From Biomphalaria glabrata (Eukaryota; Mollusca; Gastropoda; Planorbidae), in assembly GCF_947242115.1 (NCBI RefSeq), contig NC_074726.1, forward strand, positions 7,478,451 to 7,542,450: a stretch of 64,000 nucleotides of DNA. Reading direction: 5' to 3'. This document shows positions 24,045-43,300 of this stretch, in pieces. Made by a program: the position numbers and the translations under genes. The stretch's first letter is position 1. The number at the start of each line of letters is the position of its first letter. A model generated the notes under the pieces. It did not search any database. It worked only from the letters and a program-made list of their open reading frames with translations, and was not told the origin of the DNA.

Positions 24045-24328
24045 CGGAGGCGCGGTGGCTGAGTGGTTAAGCACTTGGCTTCCGAGCTGAAGTCCTGGGT
24101 TCGAATGTCAGTGAAGACTTGGATTTTGAATTTCGGGATTTTCGGGGCGTCTCTGAGTCCACCCAGCTCTAATGGGTATCTGACATTAGTTGGTGAAAAG
24201 TAAAGGCAGTTGGTCTTTGTGCTGACCACATGACACCCTTGTTAACTGTGGGACACAGAAACAGATTACCTTTACAGCATCTCCCCTGGACTCCCCTATA
24301 GATCGCAAGGTCTGAAAGGGGAATTTTA
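24045..24328 (+). repeat. tRNA-derived SINE, family A (reference copy)
   Basis: Full-length copy: head GGCGCGGTGGCTGAGTGGTT with B box GGGTTCGAA, then 'gtgaagacttggattttgaa', 'cacccagctctaatgggtat', 'catgacacccttgttaactg' and 'cccctatagatcgcaaggtc', ending 'tgaaaggggaattttact'. It is flanked by near-identical 13-mers (CTTAATAGCGCTT at 24032 and CTTAGTAGAGCTT at 24329, 11 of 13), the expected target duplication, and sits inside a LINE fragment. Confidence 0.9.
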
Positions 24329-25006
24329 CTTAGTAGAGCTTATGTCTTTTATTAACATCACGACTAGATTAACTCATGGGTACTCTTGTGACACATTATT
24401 TCTTTTATTTTGTAGAAGCGTCTGTAATTTATAAGATAAGATCAAAACTCAAATCTCTAAACTCAATTCTCAGTCACAAACTCAATTTAGCACAGTAGTG
24501 GTATTTCTTTTTTTAGGTGTCTTTGACTTAATCTCAGTAATACATTCTTGTCGACTAAATACCATGTGTGCTTTTGGTCTAAGGCAGTAAGTACTAACCC
24601 GCCTCTGAAACGGTTTAAATTGCTCCTCGAATAATTTACACCTCCAGAAAACTAATCAAACACCTCAGCTAGAATTTCTTCTTTGGTTCATCATAGTACT
24701 TCACACACGGTCAGCGTCCTAGACTTTAACATGGGGTAGATACAAAAGTAGGAAGTGAATGTGAAAGTGAATCAATTATTTCAGAGAACGAAGCAATGGG
24801 AAACAAAGGACCTGGGCCGACTTCCACACGTTAAATCAACACAACCATGTGACCTGGCGGCATTAAAAAGTCTGAGTGCGCCACTTGTCAAACCTTGTTC
24901 ACGCGCGGAACAGTCTAATACAGATTCTGTCTACCCTGGAAAATAGGATCGGCTTCTGTGTCTAGATAAATATTACCTCTAGTCATTGCTCGTTACAGTT
25001 GAAATC

Positions 25007-33008
<8,002 letters not shown>

Positions 33009-33119
33009 TACACGATTTTCATCTAAGTTGAAGGGTAGACTTATTAAAATAAGACAAAAAAGTAACATAAAAAAAAAGTTATTTTTAAAAGACAATTCCT
33101 CCTTTACGAACCTGATGAC

Positions 33120-33400
33120 TTTTTGTAAGAGCGATTACTCTGCTCCTAATATTGGGAAGACACAGCCCTAGACCGCACTACGCGGAGAGAGATGGCGACC
33201 AAGAAAGCTATTGTTATCGAAAAAACATGGGGCTCAACTCTGGAAGAAAAAAAGGCTGTCTCCTCTACCACCAAAGCGAAAACTAGCCTGCTATATATGT
33301 GGAAGGGAATGTCTCTCCAAAAGAGGACTGGAAGGGAGACCAATCGTCTTAGAAAGCCTGAACACTGACCTGCCACGTCGCAACCTGTGGTCAGTTTAGA
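33120..33400 (+). mobile_element. LINE fragment with C2H2-like finger
   Basis: The frame at 33211-33399 includes KLACYICGRECLSKRGLEG. The CxxCxxxCxSKxGL pattern without its histidine pair resembles the zinc finger near the C-terminus of some non-LTR proteins; a comparable piece is at 53640-53710. A short fragment just downstream of the vWA gene. Confidence 0.45.
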
Positions 33401-33456
33401 CCAATAGCTCGTTGCCACGTTACAGGTCTGTTCGACTTGGCAACAAGCTATTGGTC
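33399..33456. repeat. 19-bp inverted repeat (hairpin)
   Basis: The arms GACCAATAGCTCGTTGCCA (33399-33417) and TGGCAACAAGCTATTGGTC (33438-33456) pair at 18 of 19 positions across a 20-bp loop. They could be the ends of a very short MITE or a local inversion; no flanking duplication was found. Confidence 0.75.
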
Positions 33457-33459
33457 TCT

Positions 33460-34916
33460 ATACACACAAGTTATGACGTTTCAGGTCAGTATTCATGCCT
33501 TCTATAACTAATGATCTTGTCCACAGTCACATGAAAAAGTGTTTTACCAGATGAGCCAAAGTCGTTACGACTAAAGGCAACATTACAAGTCAGATTCTAG
33601 TTTGGTGATAAGCCCGTAGGTCCACACCACACATATGATCTTGACTTCAAAAAATGAACTTCACAATTTATAGGAAAATCGTTAGAGCCGTTTTCGAGAA
33701 TCATTCAGTAGTTATTAAGAGTATAATAATCGTTCTAGCAAAAATAAATCTTTTTAAAAGAAAACATTATGTTACTTGTTTTTAATATCAGATTTCTACA
33801 AATTTTAAAATGGTGAAACAAAATTTGATGATTGAGAACTGATATAGAAAGTACAGATCCCTCAAATGTAATTTGTCTTTCGTGTTTGTTAAAGACCCAC
33901 TACTATAAATAATCAGACTATTCACTAAACATTGTTTGTAACTGTGTGTAATTCTTCAAATAAAACAATATATATATTTGTACGATATTTCAATTTGGAA
34001 GCTTGCTCATTTCAAACTAGCTCTAAACACCTATTAGGCTACTCCATACGCAGACAGCTGGTTTTAAAGAACTTGTTTTCAGTGAGTATTGACAGATCAA
34101 CACGAGCAAACTGATTGACAAATGCTAGATCTAGTTATTTCAAGTTAATACTAGATCTAGTGTTCCATCCATTAGCCCAAGTTAATCATCACATTGACTA
34201 TTTATTTCTGCCACGGATATTGCAATGTAAAACGTGTGCCAACTATTCGATAAGCTTGGATCATTTAACATTGATTGTAGCGCTAGTTAGAAAACTGAAT
34301 GATCTGAGGCTTATTGGAAAAACGATAAACGCGAATGCAATCAACCGGAGCACCCTAGACCCTCCCTTTAAGCAGTATTGTAGTTAATATACTAAGTATT
34401 CTTAATCAGTGATCAACAAGCTACCGCCTTCGGGTTACATCTGGCCTATTGAAGCCTGCCCACAATGAAAAATGTAGCCTCAGCATATTTGATGTAGCGC
34501 CCTACTTTCTTTTCTTTAGCATCACTGTTACTTTCTTATAGCTATCAGTTCTAAATCTAATTTGGTCCTAGATCTTTTGCATAATTTTAGTAATACTGTT
34601 CAATCATAAAGTGAAGTAGCCTATGGTTGTAATATGTGGCCTGAAGTTGAACCTCGCACCTTTAGACTCCACCTTTACACCCCGACCTCTCAAACGAATC
34701 TACTTATTTGTTTAACATTGAATGGTTTGTCAACAAATGTACTTGGTGATCTATGACCCCTGACCCCATTCTATTCTCAGCTTGAGCAGCATTATTGATT
34801 CAGCAAGGGGGACAAGTGGATCACTGAAAGGAAAAAAAAAAGGTGTCAAAATTTACGTCCTTTAAAGTCGTGGGCTACTAGCAGAATGACACCATGTCAT
34901 TCAAAGTTGACATTGT
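33460..34916. other. intergenic, no feature recognised
   Basis: AT-rich spacer after the vWA gene. A plus-strand AATAAA near 33958 could end that gene's transcript, which would imply a 3' UTR of about 0.95 kb, but nothing else supports it. Short open frames near 33932-34387 have no recognisable features. Confidence 0.4.
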
Positions 34917-34929
34917 CACTGGCGGATCC

Positions 34930-35770
34930 AGGGGGGGGCGGTAGGGGCGATCGCCCCCCCCCCCCACTCGGCCGACCCCCCCCCCCGAAAGGGGGGGGGG
35001 GGCGGACGAACTTTAGTATAGGATTCACACAATTTGTATACGAATTTATTACTTATGTTAAAAATATATACTAATTATTTATATTTCAACCTATTTTTAG
35101 ATTATTTCGCCCCCCCCTCTAGTATGTTGGCCGATTTGGTGGGGTCGGGAGGGGGCGATGGTATCAATCCCGCCCCCCTCCCCCCTACACTTTCGAGTGG
35201 GGGGGGGCGGTCCAATTTATTGGTAGAAATCACAGCCTGCTAACAAATCAATTAAATATCTATATTCTTGTAACTTGTTATTGATATTTTAACCGATCTT
35301 TATATTATGTCGTTCCCTGTTTGCCGATTGGTGGGGGGGGGGGGACGAATACCTCTTCTGCCCTTCCCACCTAAACCCTTTGAGTGGGAGGGGCGGTCTG
35401 TTTTTATGGAGAAATCATAGTTTGTGAACAAAATTAGTTGAATCAATATATAAATTTTATATTATGTTTCTCCCTTTCTGGTATTTTGGCCGATTCGGTG
35501 GGGTGAGGGGGGGGGCGATTGCATGTACTGCCCTCCTCGCTCTAGTCCTCTGAGTGCTGGGGGGGGCGGTCCTATTTTTATGGAGAAATCATAGTTTGTG
35601 AACAAAATTAGTTGAATATCTATATAATATAAACTACGTATTGATATGTGACCCATTGTAAATATGTCGTACCACACTCTAATCTCAAATAGTCTCTTTA
35701 GTCAATTTAAATGAAAAAGGGTTGTACCAGGTGGGAGGGGCGATACATGCAATCGCATTTCCCCCATCGG
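34930..35770. repeat. diverged tandem repeats with G- and C-runs, unit about 170-190 bp
   Basis: Four to five copies of a block with 'ggccgatt' plus a G-run, 'ggggcgat', 'cgccc', 'gagtgggggggggcggtc', then 'ggagaaatcatagtttgtga' (or relatives) and an AT-rich 'attagttgaatatctatata'. The copies differ in run lengths and base changes. Confidence 0.75.
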
Positions 35771-36299
35771 ACAAATCAATACTTTTTCTTTTTGTATTAT
35801 AGTTAAGAAATTACAAAATTAAAAAAATCTGTCACTAATATAATTTATATATACTATAAATCAAATTCTTATATCGAGTCGCCCCATACCTATTCTTTAA
35901 TGCCAAATGCAATCTTTAGCAGAAATTAGTAAAGGAGCGAGGATTAATCGTTTTCACTATACCGCCATTCTCATTTCCAGACAGAGTTTTTGTAATTTCA
36001 CATGAAGTTATCATAAGTATTTTAAGAAAGACTTTGCATTGGAAAAGTTAGGATTCAAACGAAATTTTTCAGTATAAGAGTCATGATTGAGATGAGTTCT
36101 AAACTCAAATAACGTTTTTATAGTCACCTTTTCCCAACCTTTTCAATCTGATATTTTTCTTGCTAAATAATTTGGGACTATAACTCACAATTTATACTAG
36201 AGTTTTCTTGAAAAATATTTATCGAATAAGTTTTTTTTCGGCGGCGATCCTCAAAGCTAAAATCTAAATACGTGGGGTATCCTATCGTTTTTTAATAGT

Positions 36300-37055
36300 A
36301 TGAATAATGACCTTCAGGTTAGGAGAATGCGTTTCTGCAGTGAAGAATGTAAGAAAACGCTTTTGGCGTCGATCTTCATTTATGGGTAATGAGTTGTAGA
36401 TGTCAGGAGAATGCGTTTCTGCAGAGAAGAATGCAAGAAAACGCTTTTGGCGTCGGGGCTTCGCCCCTAACTTCATTTATGGGTAATGAGTTGTAGATGT
36501 CAGGAGAATGCGTTTCTGCAGAGAAGAATGCAAGAAAACGCTTTTGGCGTCGGGGCTTCGCCCCTAACTTCATTTATGGGTAATGAGTTGTAGATATCAG
36601 GAGAATGCGTTTCTGCAGAGAAGAATGCAAGAAATCGCTTTTGGCGTCGGGGCTTCGCCCCGTACTCCACTGATGAATAATGAGCTGTACTTGTCAGGAG
36701 AATGCGTTTCTGCAGTGAAAAAAGCAAGAAAACGCTTTTGGCGTCGGGGCTTCGCCCCGAACTACATTGTGAAGAATGAGCTGTACTTGTCAGGAGAATG
36801 CGTATCTGCAGTCAAAAAAGCAAGAAAACGCTTATGGGGTCGGGGCTTCGCCCCGAACTCCATTGATGAATAATGAGCTGTACTTGTCAGGAGAATGCGT
36901 TTCTGCAGTGAAAAAAGCAAGAAAACGCTTTTGGCGTCGGGGCTTCGCCCCGAACTCCATTGATGAATAATGAGCTGTACTTGTCAGGAGAATGCGTATC
37001 TGCAGTGAAAAAAGCAAGAAAACGCTTATGGCGTCGGGGCTTCGCCCCGAACTTC
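36300..37055. repeat. 95-bp tandem array, each unit with a GC hairpin
   Basis: Eight copies of a unit of about 93-97 bp: 'caggagaatgcgtttctgca', then 'gcaagaaaacgcttttggcg', then TCGGGGCTTCGCCCCGAAC, a perfect 6-bp stem (CGGGGC/GCCCCG) or longer. The first unit lacks the hairpin. Open frames across the array exist on both strands but the unit is not a multiple of three, so I do not call a protein. Confidence 0.9.
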
Positions 37056-37135
37056 ACCAGAGAACCTTATAGCGCTGCCTCAGTTGTTTTGTTTTTCGCC
37101 GAAGGTTGAGAAATGCTGCTTTTTTTATTCTCATA

Positions 37136-37165
37136 CATGGGCGTAGCCAGGACTTTTTTTCGAAA

Positions 37166-37231
<66 letters not shown>

Positions 37232-38290
37232 ATAATTAATCTTTATTACATACTGACCCTTTCGGAAGACGTTTATTGTTTATTGTAGACTCCCTGCCCT
37301 TGCTAGCAAGGGGGTCTGGGGGAGTTCGCAGCGCTCCCCCAGCGCGGGGCGAAGCCCCGCCACCGAGCACTATTTCTGGTATTGAAAGCCAACAAAATGC
37401 ATATTCTGAGGTATCTACAGTGCATTATCTTGCTATTAAAAAGTTTTATTTCAAAAACCTAATGTGCTATTCTTACTTACTTAGACCCTCTCGCGCCGTT
37501 CGGCGCATTTTCCGGCAAGCTATTTCCGCAACTCTTATTTTGCGTAATTCATTTTGTGTGAGAACATGTCCCGCAAAACCTCATGCGACGCTCTGTCACA
37601 ACCTTACTAAGGATTCGACTCCCAGTTCGGCATATGATTTCTTTGATTTAGACCCGATCTCTATGACTGACTCCTAAAATCTGTCTTAGCCATCTTTGTT
37701 GAGACACATTTAATGATTTTCAATTTCGGCAGAAGACTATTCACACTTTATTAATGGAGCCCAAGCCACTGGTAGAAATTTGTAACCTTTCTTGTCTACG
37801 CTCTTGGAATTACATGTCTGTATTTCGCTTTAGATTTTATATCATCGAAAAGGAAAGTTTTTTCGTCAAATCATCTGTTGAGGGGTTTTAAACTAAGAAA
37901 TCTCTGGAGTTTTTTTGTTTTGTTTTTAATTCAAACCCCCATTTAGCTTTAAAATTCAAAACCCTCTGTAGGGGTTTTTTAAACTCAAAGCCCCCTGGTA
38001 GAGGGATTTGTATCTCAAAACCCCCTGATAAGGTTTTTTTTAAAATCTCAAAACCCCCTGGTAGGGGGATTTAAACTCAAAACCCCCTGGTAGAGGGTTT
38101 TTAACTCAAAACTGCCTCGGCTGTGCTGTGGTAAGTGATGATTTAGTATTAAAATCTCACCTAAAATAAACAAAATGAAAGCAAAAATCAGTCACTTATT
38201 TCCGTTCCCCCCCCCCCGCAGGGGGGGGGGATTTCATTTCGGGGGGGGGGGGTTTGAACCCCAAGAACCCCCCCCCTGGCTACGCCCATG
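37136..38290. mobile_element. nested non-autonomous hAT-type element with perfect target duplication
   Basis: It starts CATGGGCGTAGCCAGGA and ends CCTGGCTACGCCCATG, inverted repeats of 16 bp, between identical 8-mers TTCTCATA (37128-37135 and 38291-38298). The 1155-bp interior has an (AT)n(GT)n tract, a GC palindrome GCGGGGCGAAGCCCCGC, and a set of repeated 'aaaccccctggtaggggg' blocks at 37920-38120; no transposase is seen. It lies inside the 34917-38436 element. Confidence 0.9.
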
Positions 38291-38524
38291 TTCTCATATA
38301 TATATATGTGTGTGTGTGTGCGCGCGCGTGTGTGTGTGTGTGCACGTTTATGTGTAGGGTAAGGGTTTACTGGGCGTTAGGGTTAGGGTTTGGAAAAAAA
38401 TCGCCCCCCCACTCCAAAGTTCTGGATCCGCTAGTGGTTGACATGTGGCATGTATACTGGCATAGGCTATCCTGGTGAACATCATTTTTAAGTCATTATT
38501 ATTATTATTATTATTATTAAAAAA

Positions 38525-38812
38525 GTAAAGCAAAGTTTCCCTTTTCAGACATTGCGATCTATAGGGCAGATGATGTTAAGGTCATCTGTTTCTTTGGCCA
38601 ACAGTTAACGAGCAGGGTGTTATGTGGCCAGCACAACGACCAACAGCCTTTACTTTCCCCAACTTAAGTCAGGTACCCATTAGAGTTAAGTGGACTCAGG
38701 GGCGCCCTAAAAATCCCGAAATTCAAAATCCCAGTCTTCACCGGGATTCGAACCCAGAACCTCAGGTTCGGAAGCCAAGCGCTTAACCACTCAACCACCT
38801 CGCTCCCATCAT
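38525..38812 (-). repeat. tRNA-derived SINE, family A
   Basis: Nearly full-length on the minus strand: head GAGCGAGGTGGTTGAGTGGT, B box GGGTTCGAATCC, 'gaagactgggattttgaatt', 'ccacttaactctaatgggta', 'catctgccctatagatcgca', 'atgtctgaaaaggg'. An (ATT)n flanks the 3' end at 38495-38520. Confidence 0.9.
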
Positions 38813-39111
38813 TATTATTAGGCTATTATTATTACAGGTCTTTCTTCTATGTAACTTCTTCGCTATTTAATATTTGTAATATGAGGCCAGAGGTATGCAA
38901 TTACTCATATAGACTTCATATTTACACCCCGAACTCTCAAACGAATCTGCAAACTCTGTATGATCATACAACCCTAACCCTACAACCACAACTCTAACTA
39001 TCACGACAATGGGGGTGTTCAAACTTTATTATTTTCAATGTAACAGACCCATAGTTTGCTTGATCATAAAGTGCAAACAAAAAAAAAGTACTTCAAAATT
39101 ATTATATGGCT

Positions 39112-39374
39112 TTAACTCTTTCTCCCCGTAATTATTTTCCTAGATCCGATGCAATCATTTATTTGCTCATTTGTATTTCACTATCCTGTTGTGATTAATC
39201 TTCAATAACGTGTTTGTTTGTTATCAGAAAATGTTATAGTTGGTATCGAATTACATGCGAATGCATGCTCTTTTTACAAGGCACAAATTAAAGTTTATAA
39301 ATCCAAAAAATCCATTTAATTTCTTGGGGTCAAATCAACGTTGGCATCGTCAATTCGGAGAGAATGGGTTAAAA
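39112..39374. mobile_element. TTAA-flanked MITE (piggyBac-like ends), copy 2
   Basis: TTAA-CTCTTTCTCCCC on the left and CGGAGAGAATGGG-TTAA on the right, with the same internal blocks as the 18414 copy ('gaatgcatgctctttttaca', 'aaattaaagtttataaat', 'ggggtcaaatcaac'). The inverted repeats are less perfect than in copy 1. Confidence 0.75.
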
Positions 39375-39494
39375 ATAGCTTGTGACTGTTTCCGTGTTCT
39401 GTATACCGGATACACCAAAAAGCTTTCTATTTTTGGATTCGCCTCCCTTACATGAACATTTCCAGCTCAAAGTAAACTATATAATATAGACATA

Positions 39495-39735
39495 ATGGTT
39501 TATCATGGCCGAGTGATAAAGCTGGTAGTTTCAAACCTAGGGATCTCAGTTCACATCCCGGTCAAGAATGATTTTAAGAGTGGGCATGACGATGACTCGA
39601 CAAAATCTGACAGGCAGCAGACGTATGATGGGGAAGTAGAGCCGGTTGTTGAGCTGGTCACATGACACACATTTTAACCGTCAGCAATATAGACATACAA
39701 TCTTTACATAGTCTGGTGTAGGGCCTAAATTATGC
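39495..39735 (+). repeat. SINE family A, old copy
   Basis: Head 'atggccgagtgataaagctg', then 'gggatctcagttcacatccc', and a diverged 'gagctggtcacatgacacac', 'attttaaccgtc'. The 3' tail is barely recognisable. Confidence 0.5.
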
Positions 39736-39766
39736 CGTTGGGCCAAAAATCCAAATATTATCATAA

Positions 39767-40118
39767 GGGGTCTAAACTAAACATAGAAGGGGTCTAAACT
39801 AAACATAGAAGGGGTCTAAACTAAACATAGAAGGGGTCTAAACTAAACATAGAAGGGGTCTAAACTAAACATAGAAGGGGTCTAAACTAAACATAGAAGG
39901 GGTCTAAACTAAACATAGAAGGGGTCTAAACTAAACATAGAAGGGGTCTAAACTAAACATAGAAGGGGTCTAAACTAAACATAGAAGGGGTCTAAACTAA
40001 ACATAGAAGGGGTCTAAACTAAACATAGAAGGGGTCTAAACTAAACATAGAAGGGGTCTAAACTAAACATAGAAGGGGTCTAAACTAAACATAGAAGGGG
40101 TCTAAACTAAACATAGAA
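39767..40118. repeat. 22-bp tandem array, 16 near-perfect copies
   Basis: The unit begins GGGGTCTAAACTAAACATAG and ends AA; 352 bp equal exactly 16 x 22. I see no substitution between copies, which implies recent expansion or strong homogenisation. It ends 235 bp downstream of the GPCR stop codon, so it may lie in or near that gene's 3' UTR. Confidence 0.97.
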
Positions 40119-40353
40119 CCACTACAATCTACTATTTAAACGCTAATTACGACAAACACCACAAAAAGAATAAGTCTTACCTTATTTACCCGAAATATCA
40201 TCTTAATAATACATTATCTTCAAATCCACACAAAAAATAAACAAAAAAATAAATTAAAATAAAAACAAAAAAAACTAGAAAAAATGGCATAAATATGTCA
40301 AAGACAAAAGCATTTAAAAAATAAAATAATAAATACATAAACAAATAACAAGC

Positions 40354-43300
40354 TTATTTCATATTATCGTCTGCACTATGAGGCGAGCACTTCTTGAACG
40401 GCCTAAGCTTGTAGAACTCTATTCTAAAACTCGAGCTCATGTAGATATACGTAAACAAATTGGCGCTGGAGTTTGCAGCCTGAAAAAGGAAAGTGATTCC
40501 CGCCACGGAGATGTGGACGTTGCTCTGTAGGCCGACCACTGTGTACTGAGGGTCGAGGATCATCCATACGAAATGTACAACCGCTGGGATGGAGCTAATA
40601 ATGTAGATCGATGACAGGACTACTACCAGTTTGATCACTTTGGCGTCCTTGGAAACAGGGGAAACTACTTTCGCTGCATTGCCGTTTTCGTTGCAAGAGT
40701 TTGCCCTCTCATTATTGGGATTCACGTCATTTTGGCTGATAATCTTTTCTTTGCTTACAGTTTTTTCTGGGCTGCCTTTGACCTTTCTGGCTATTCTGGT
40801 GACGCTGTTCCGCCAGTTGGACTTTTCCGTCAGTTTAAAGCCGAGAATGGCGGTGCAAATAATGACCAGCCCGAAACTGGTGAAGGGGGAGAATACATTG
40901 GTGATGGCCAGGGCGACTCTCTTAATGTCCTCCCTGTTGGCACCGATGAAGTTAAGACCTATTATGGACCTGTTCTTGGCGGCGTCATACCTCCAGTGCA
41001 GCCCAGTGGTAAAGTATATAGGACAAACTCCGGCAATGACGCCAATGTAGATGATCACCAGGATTAGTAAGCTGGTGTTGCGTGTGAGAACGCGTTTGAT
41101 CTTCAGAGGCATGGCAACACAGAGACACCTTTCTAATGTTATGTAGGCGGTTATCCAGCCAGTGATTCGAGCGAAGATTGTGTTAGGCCAGCCGGTGGTT
41201 AAATAGAAAACCTGAAAATAAAAATAAGAATTAGTTTAAAAAAACGAATCAATATGCAAGCTGTGGCTATACAATTATTTTTTTTTAAAGTTACATAAAC
41301 TAATCTGGGAACACATCCATCACATTTGAAGTGATTTTGCTGTTCCGTAGCGAAATATTCCACATTTTTACAAAGCCTATATTTAACTCCATCTGCCTGG
41401 GTGGAATATTGTTCACGTTATTTCTCACTCTTTCCATTCTAGCATCAAGTTAAAATCTTGCACAATTATTCATTGTCGATGAATTAATTAAAAAAAAAAC
41501 AACAACTAATTAGTTAATCAATTTATCGAAATTTTTATTTAGAAAATGAGCTAAGCTTAGAGGAGATAAGTTTTGTGTAGAGAATTAGATCGTTCGCTAA
41601 AAAAATTTAAACGAACAATAAAAAGTTCTAATGTTATAAATAATTGGATAGCTCAGCGGTTAGCACGTCGACCTTCCATTTTGGAGGATCGAGACCTCTA
41701 GTTCGAGTTCAGACTCCAGAAATCTTTCTTTTAAAATAGCCATTTAATAAGGCAGCATGGAAACTTTTCCCAGATACTCCTCCGACTCCCTCCCCTCCCA
41801 ATGGTCCACAGAAGTGAGTCGGCCATAGTGCACTGAGCATGCTATAACCAAGAAAGATGCGCTATATTTAAGCAATTTAAAAAAATAAATATTGATTTGT
41901 ATTAACAACAAAACTCCATCCCATCCATCCCAGTGGCGCTACAGCCCATGGAGGGCTCTGGCCTGCTTTAACACATCCTTCCATTCAGATCTCTCCTGGG
42001 CCTTTCGTCTCCATGCCCTAACCCCAAGCTGCTTCAGATCTGCTTCCACGTCATCTATCCATCGCATTCTGGGTCTGCCTTTGGGTCGCCTGCCTTTTGG
42101 TTTTTGCCTGTATACGATTTTCGCCCCTCTGTTGTCTGACATTCTTTCAAGGTGACCTGCCCAACGTAGTCTGTTCTTTTTTATTTCGTTCACTATTGGT
42201 GGGTCTTCATATAATTGATATAACTCATGGTTAGTGCGTGTCCTCCACCCTGTTTCATCCTGTATGGCACCATAGATTTTCCTAAGAATTTTTCTTTCCC
42301 AAGTGTTAAGTAAATTTTCAGATGTCTTTGTCAGTGTCCAGGTCTCACTTCCATACATTGCTGCTGGTCTTATTATAGTTTTGTATATTATTTTCTTGGT
42401 TTTACTTGAAATCATTTTGCTCTTAAGTAGATGGTGGGTGCTATAAAATGCCCTGTTGCCTGCTGCTATTCTTTCCTTTATTTCTGTTAGTAGGTCATTT
42501 TTGAAATTAATAGTACTTCCTAGATATTTGAAAGTTTGGACGTTTTCAAATTCGTGGTCTTTGATTTTGATATTTTGTCCCTCTGTTTGATTGTCTCTTG
42601 TCATTGTGATGTATTTGGTTTTACTGTCATTGACCTCAAGTCCTGCTGGTCGAGATGCTTCTTCTAGTTGTATGAAGGCTCTAGCGATGTCAGAGGTTTC
42701 TTTACCCAATAAGGCAATGTCATCGGCATAAGCAAGGTATTGTAGAGGTTGGCTGTATATCGTCCCTGTTGGTTGTGGACCCATGTTTTCTCTCCTGAAG
42801 TAGTTAGTAATAGTTCCCCTTGTGTTTATGTGTATATTTCTTATAACTCTCTCCAGTGTTAAATTGAAAAGCATGCAGGAAAGTGCGTCTCCTTGTCTTA
42901 ATCCTCGTTTAATCCTAAATTCCCGTGAGTGTTCTCCTTGTATTATGACTTTGCTTTTTGAGTTGTTTAATGTCATATGTATAAGTCTTGTCAGCTTATT
43001 GGGTATTCCAAAATCCTGTAGTGTGTCATATAGGTATTTCCTTCTGATACTGTCATAAGCCATTTTATAGTCTATAAAGAGTTGGTGGATTGGTATATTG
43101 TATTCATGGCATTTTTCTAGTATACATCTTAGTGTGAAGATGTGGTCGGTTGTGGATTTGTTGGGTCTGAAACCACATTGGTAGTCACCTAAGATTTCTT
43201 CTGAATATTTTCCAAGTCTCTTAGTTATAAGCCTAGACAGTATCTTATAAGTCACATTTAGTAGAGAGATTCCTCTGTAATTACAGCACTTTAACTTGGA

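Larger units (their letters stand above)
34917..38436. mobile_element. composite non-autonomous hAT-type element, 3.5 kb, with nested insertion
   Basis: The left end reads CACTGGCGGATCCAGGGGGG and the right end CTGGATCCGCTAGTG, inverted repeats of about 15 bp. The 8-mer GTTGACAT directly follows the right end (38437-38444) and lies three bases before the left end (34906-34913), consistent with a target duplication. Inside are G/C-run repeats (34930-35770), a palindromic 95-bp array (36300-37055) and a second hAT element (37136-38290). No transposase frame is visible. Treating the whole span as one element is inference from the ends. Confidence 0.6.

Noticed and set aside
36282-37017. Several overlapping frames with repeated 'SAETHSPD' or 'GECVSAVKKARKR' peptides
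   Set aside because: They follow the 95-bp tandem array on both strands; frame shifts between units and no start or splice context support a gene.
36300-37055. CRISPR-like regular repeats
   Set aside because: Whole units are repeated without unique spacers, and the DNA is eukaryotic. The same holds for the 22-bp array at 39767 and the 32-bp array at 30660.
38350-38396. Telomere-like GGGTTAGGGTT stretch
   Set aside because: Two to three units only, inside a hAT-flanked region; similar short CCCTAA scraps at 17070 and 38980. Not evidence of an interstitial telomere.
41640-41715. tRNA gene on the plus strand
   Set aside because: A and B boxes are present but stems do not pair and a SINE body follows. 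The same applies to the heads at 1424, 5549, 14985, 20222, 24045, 28680 and 59860.
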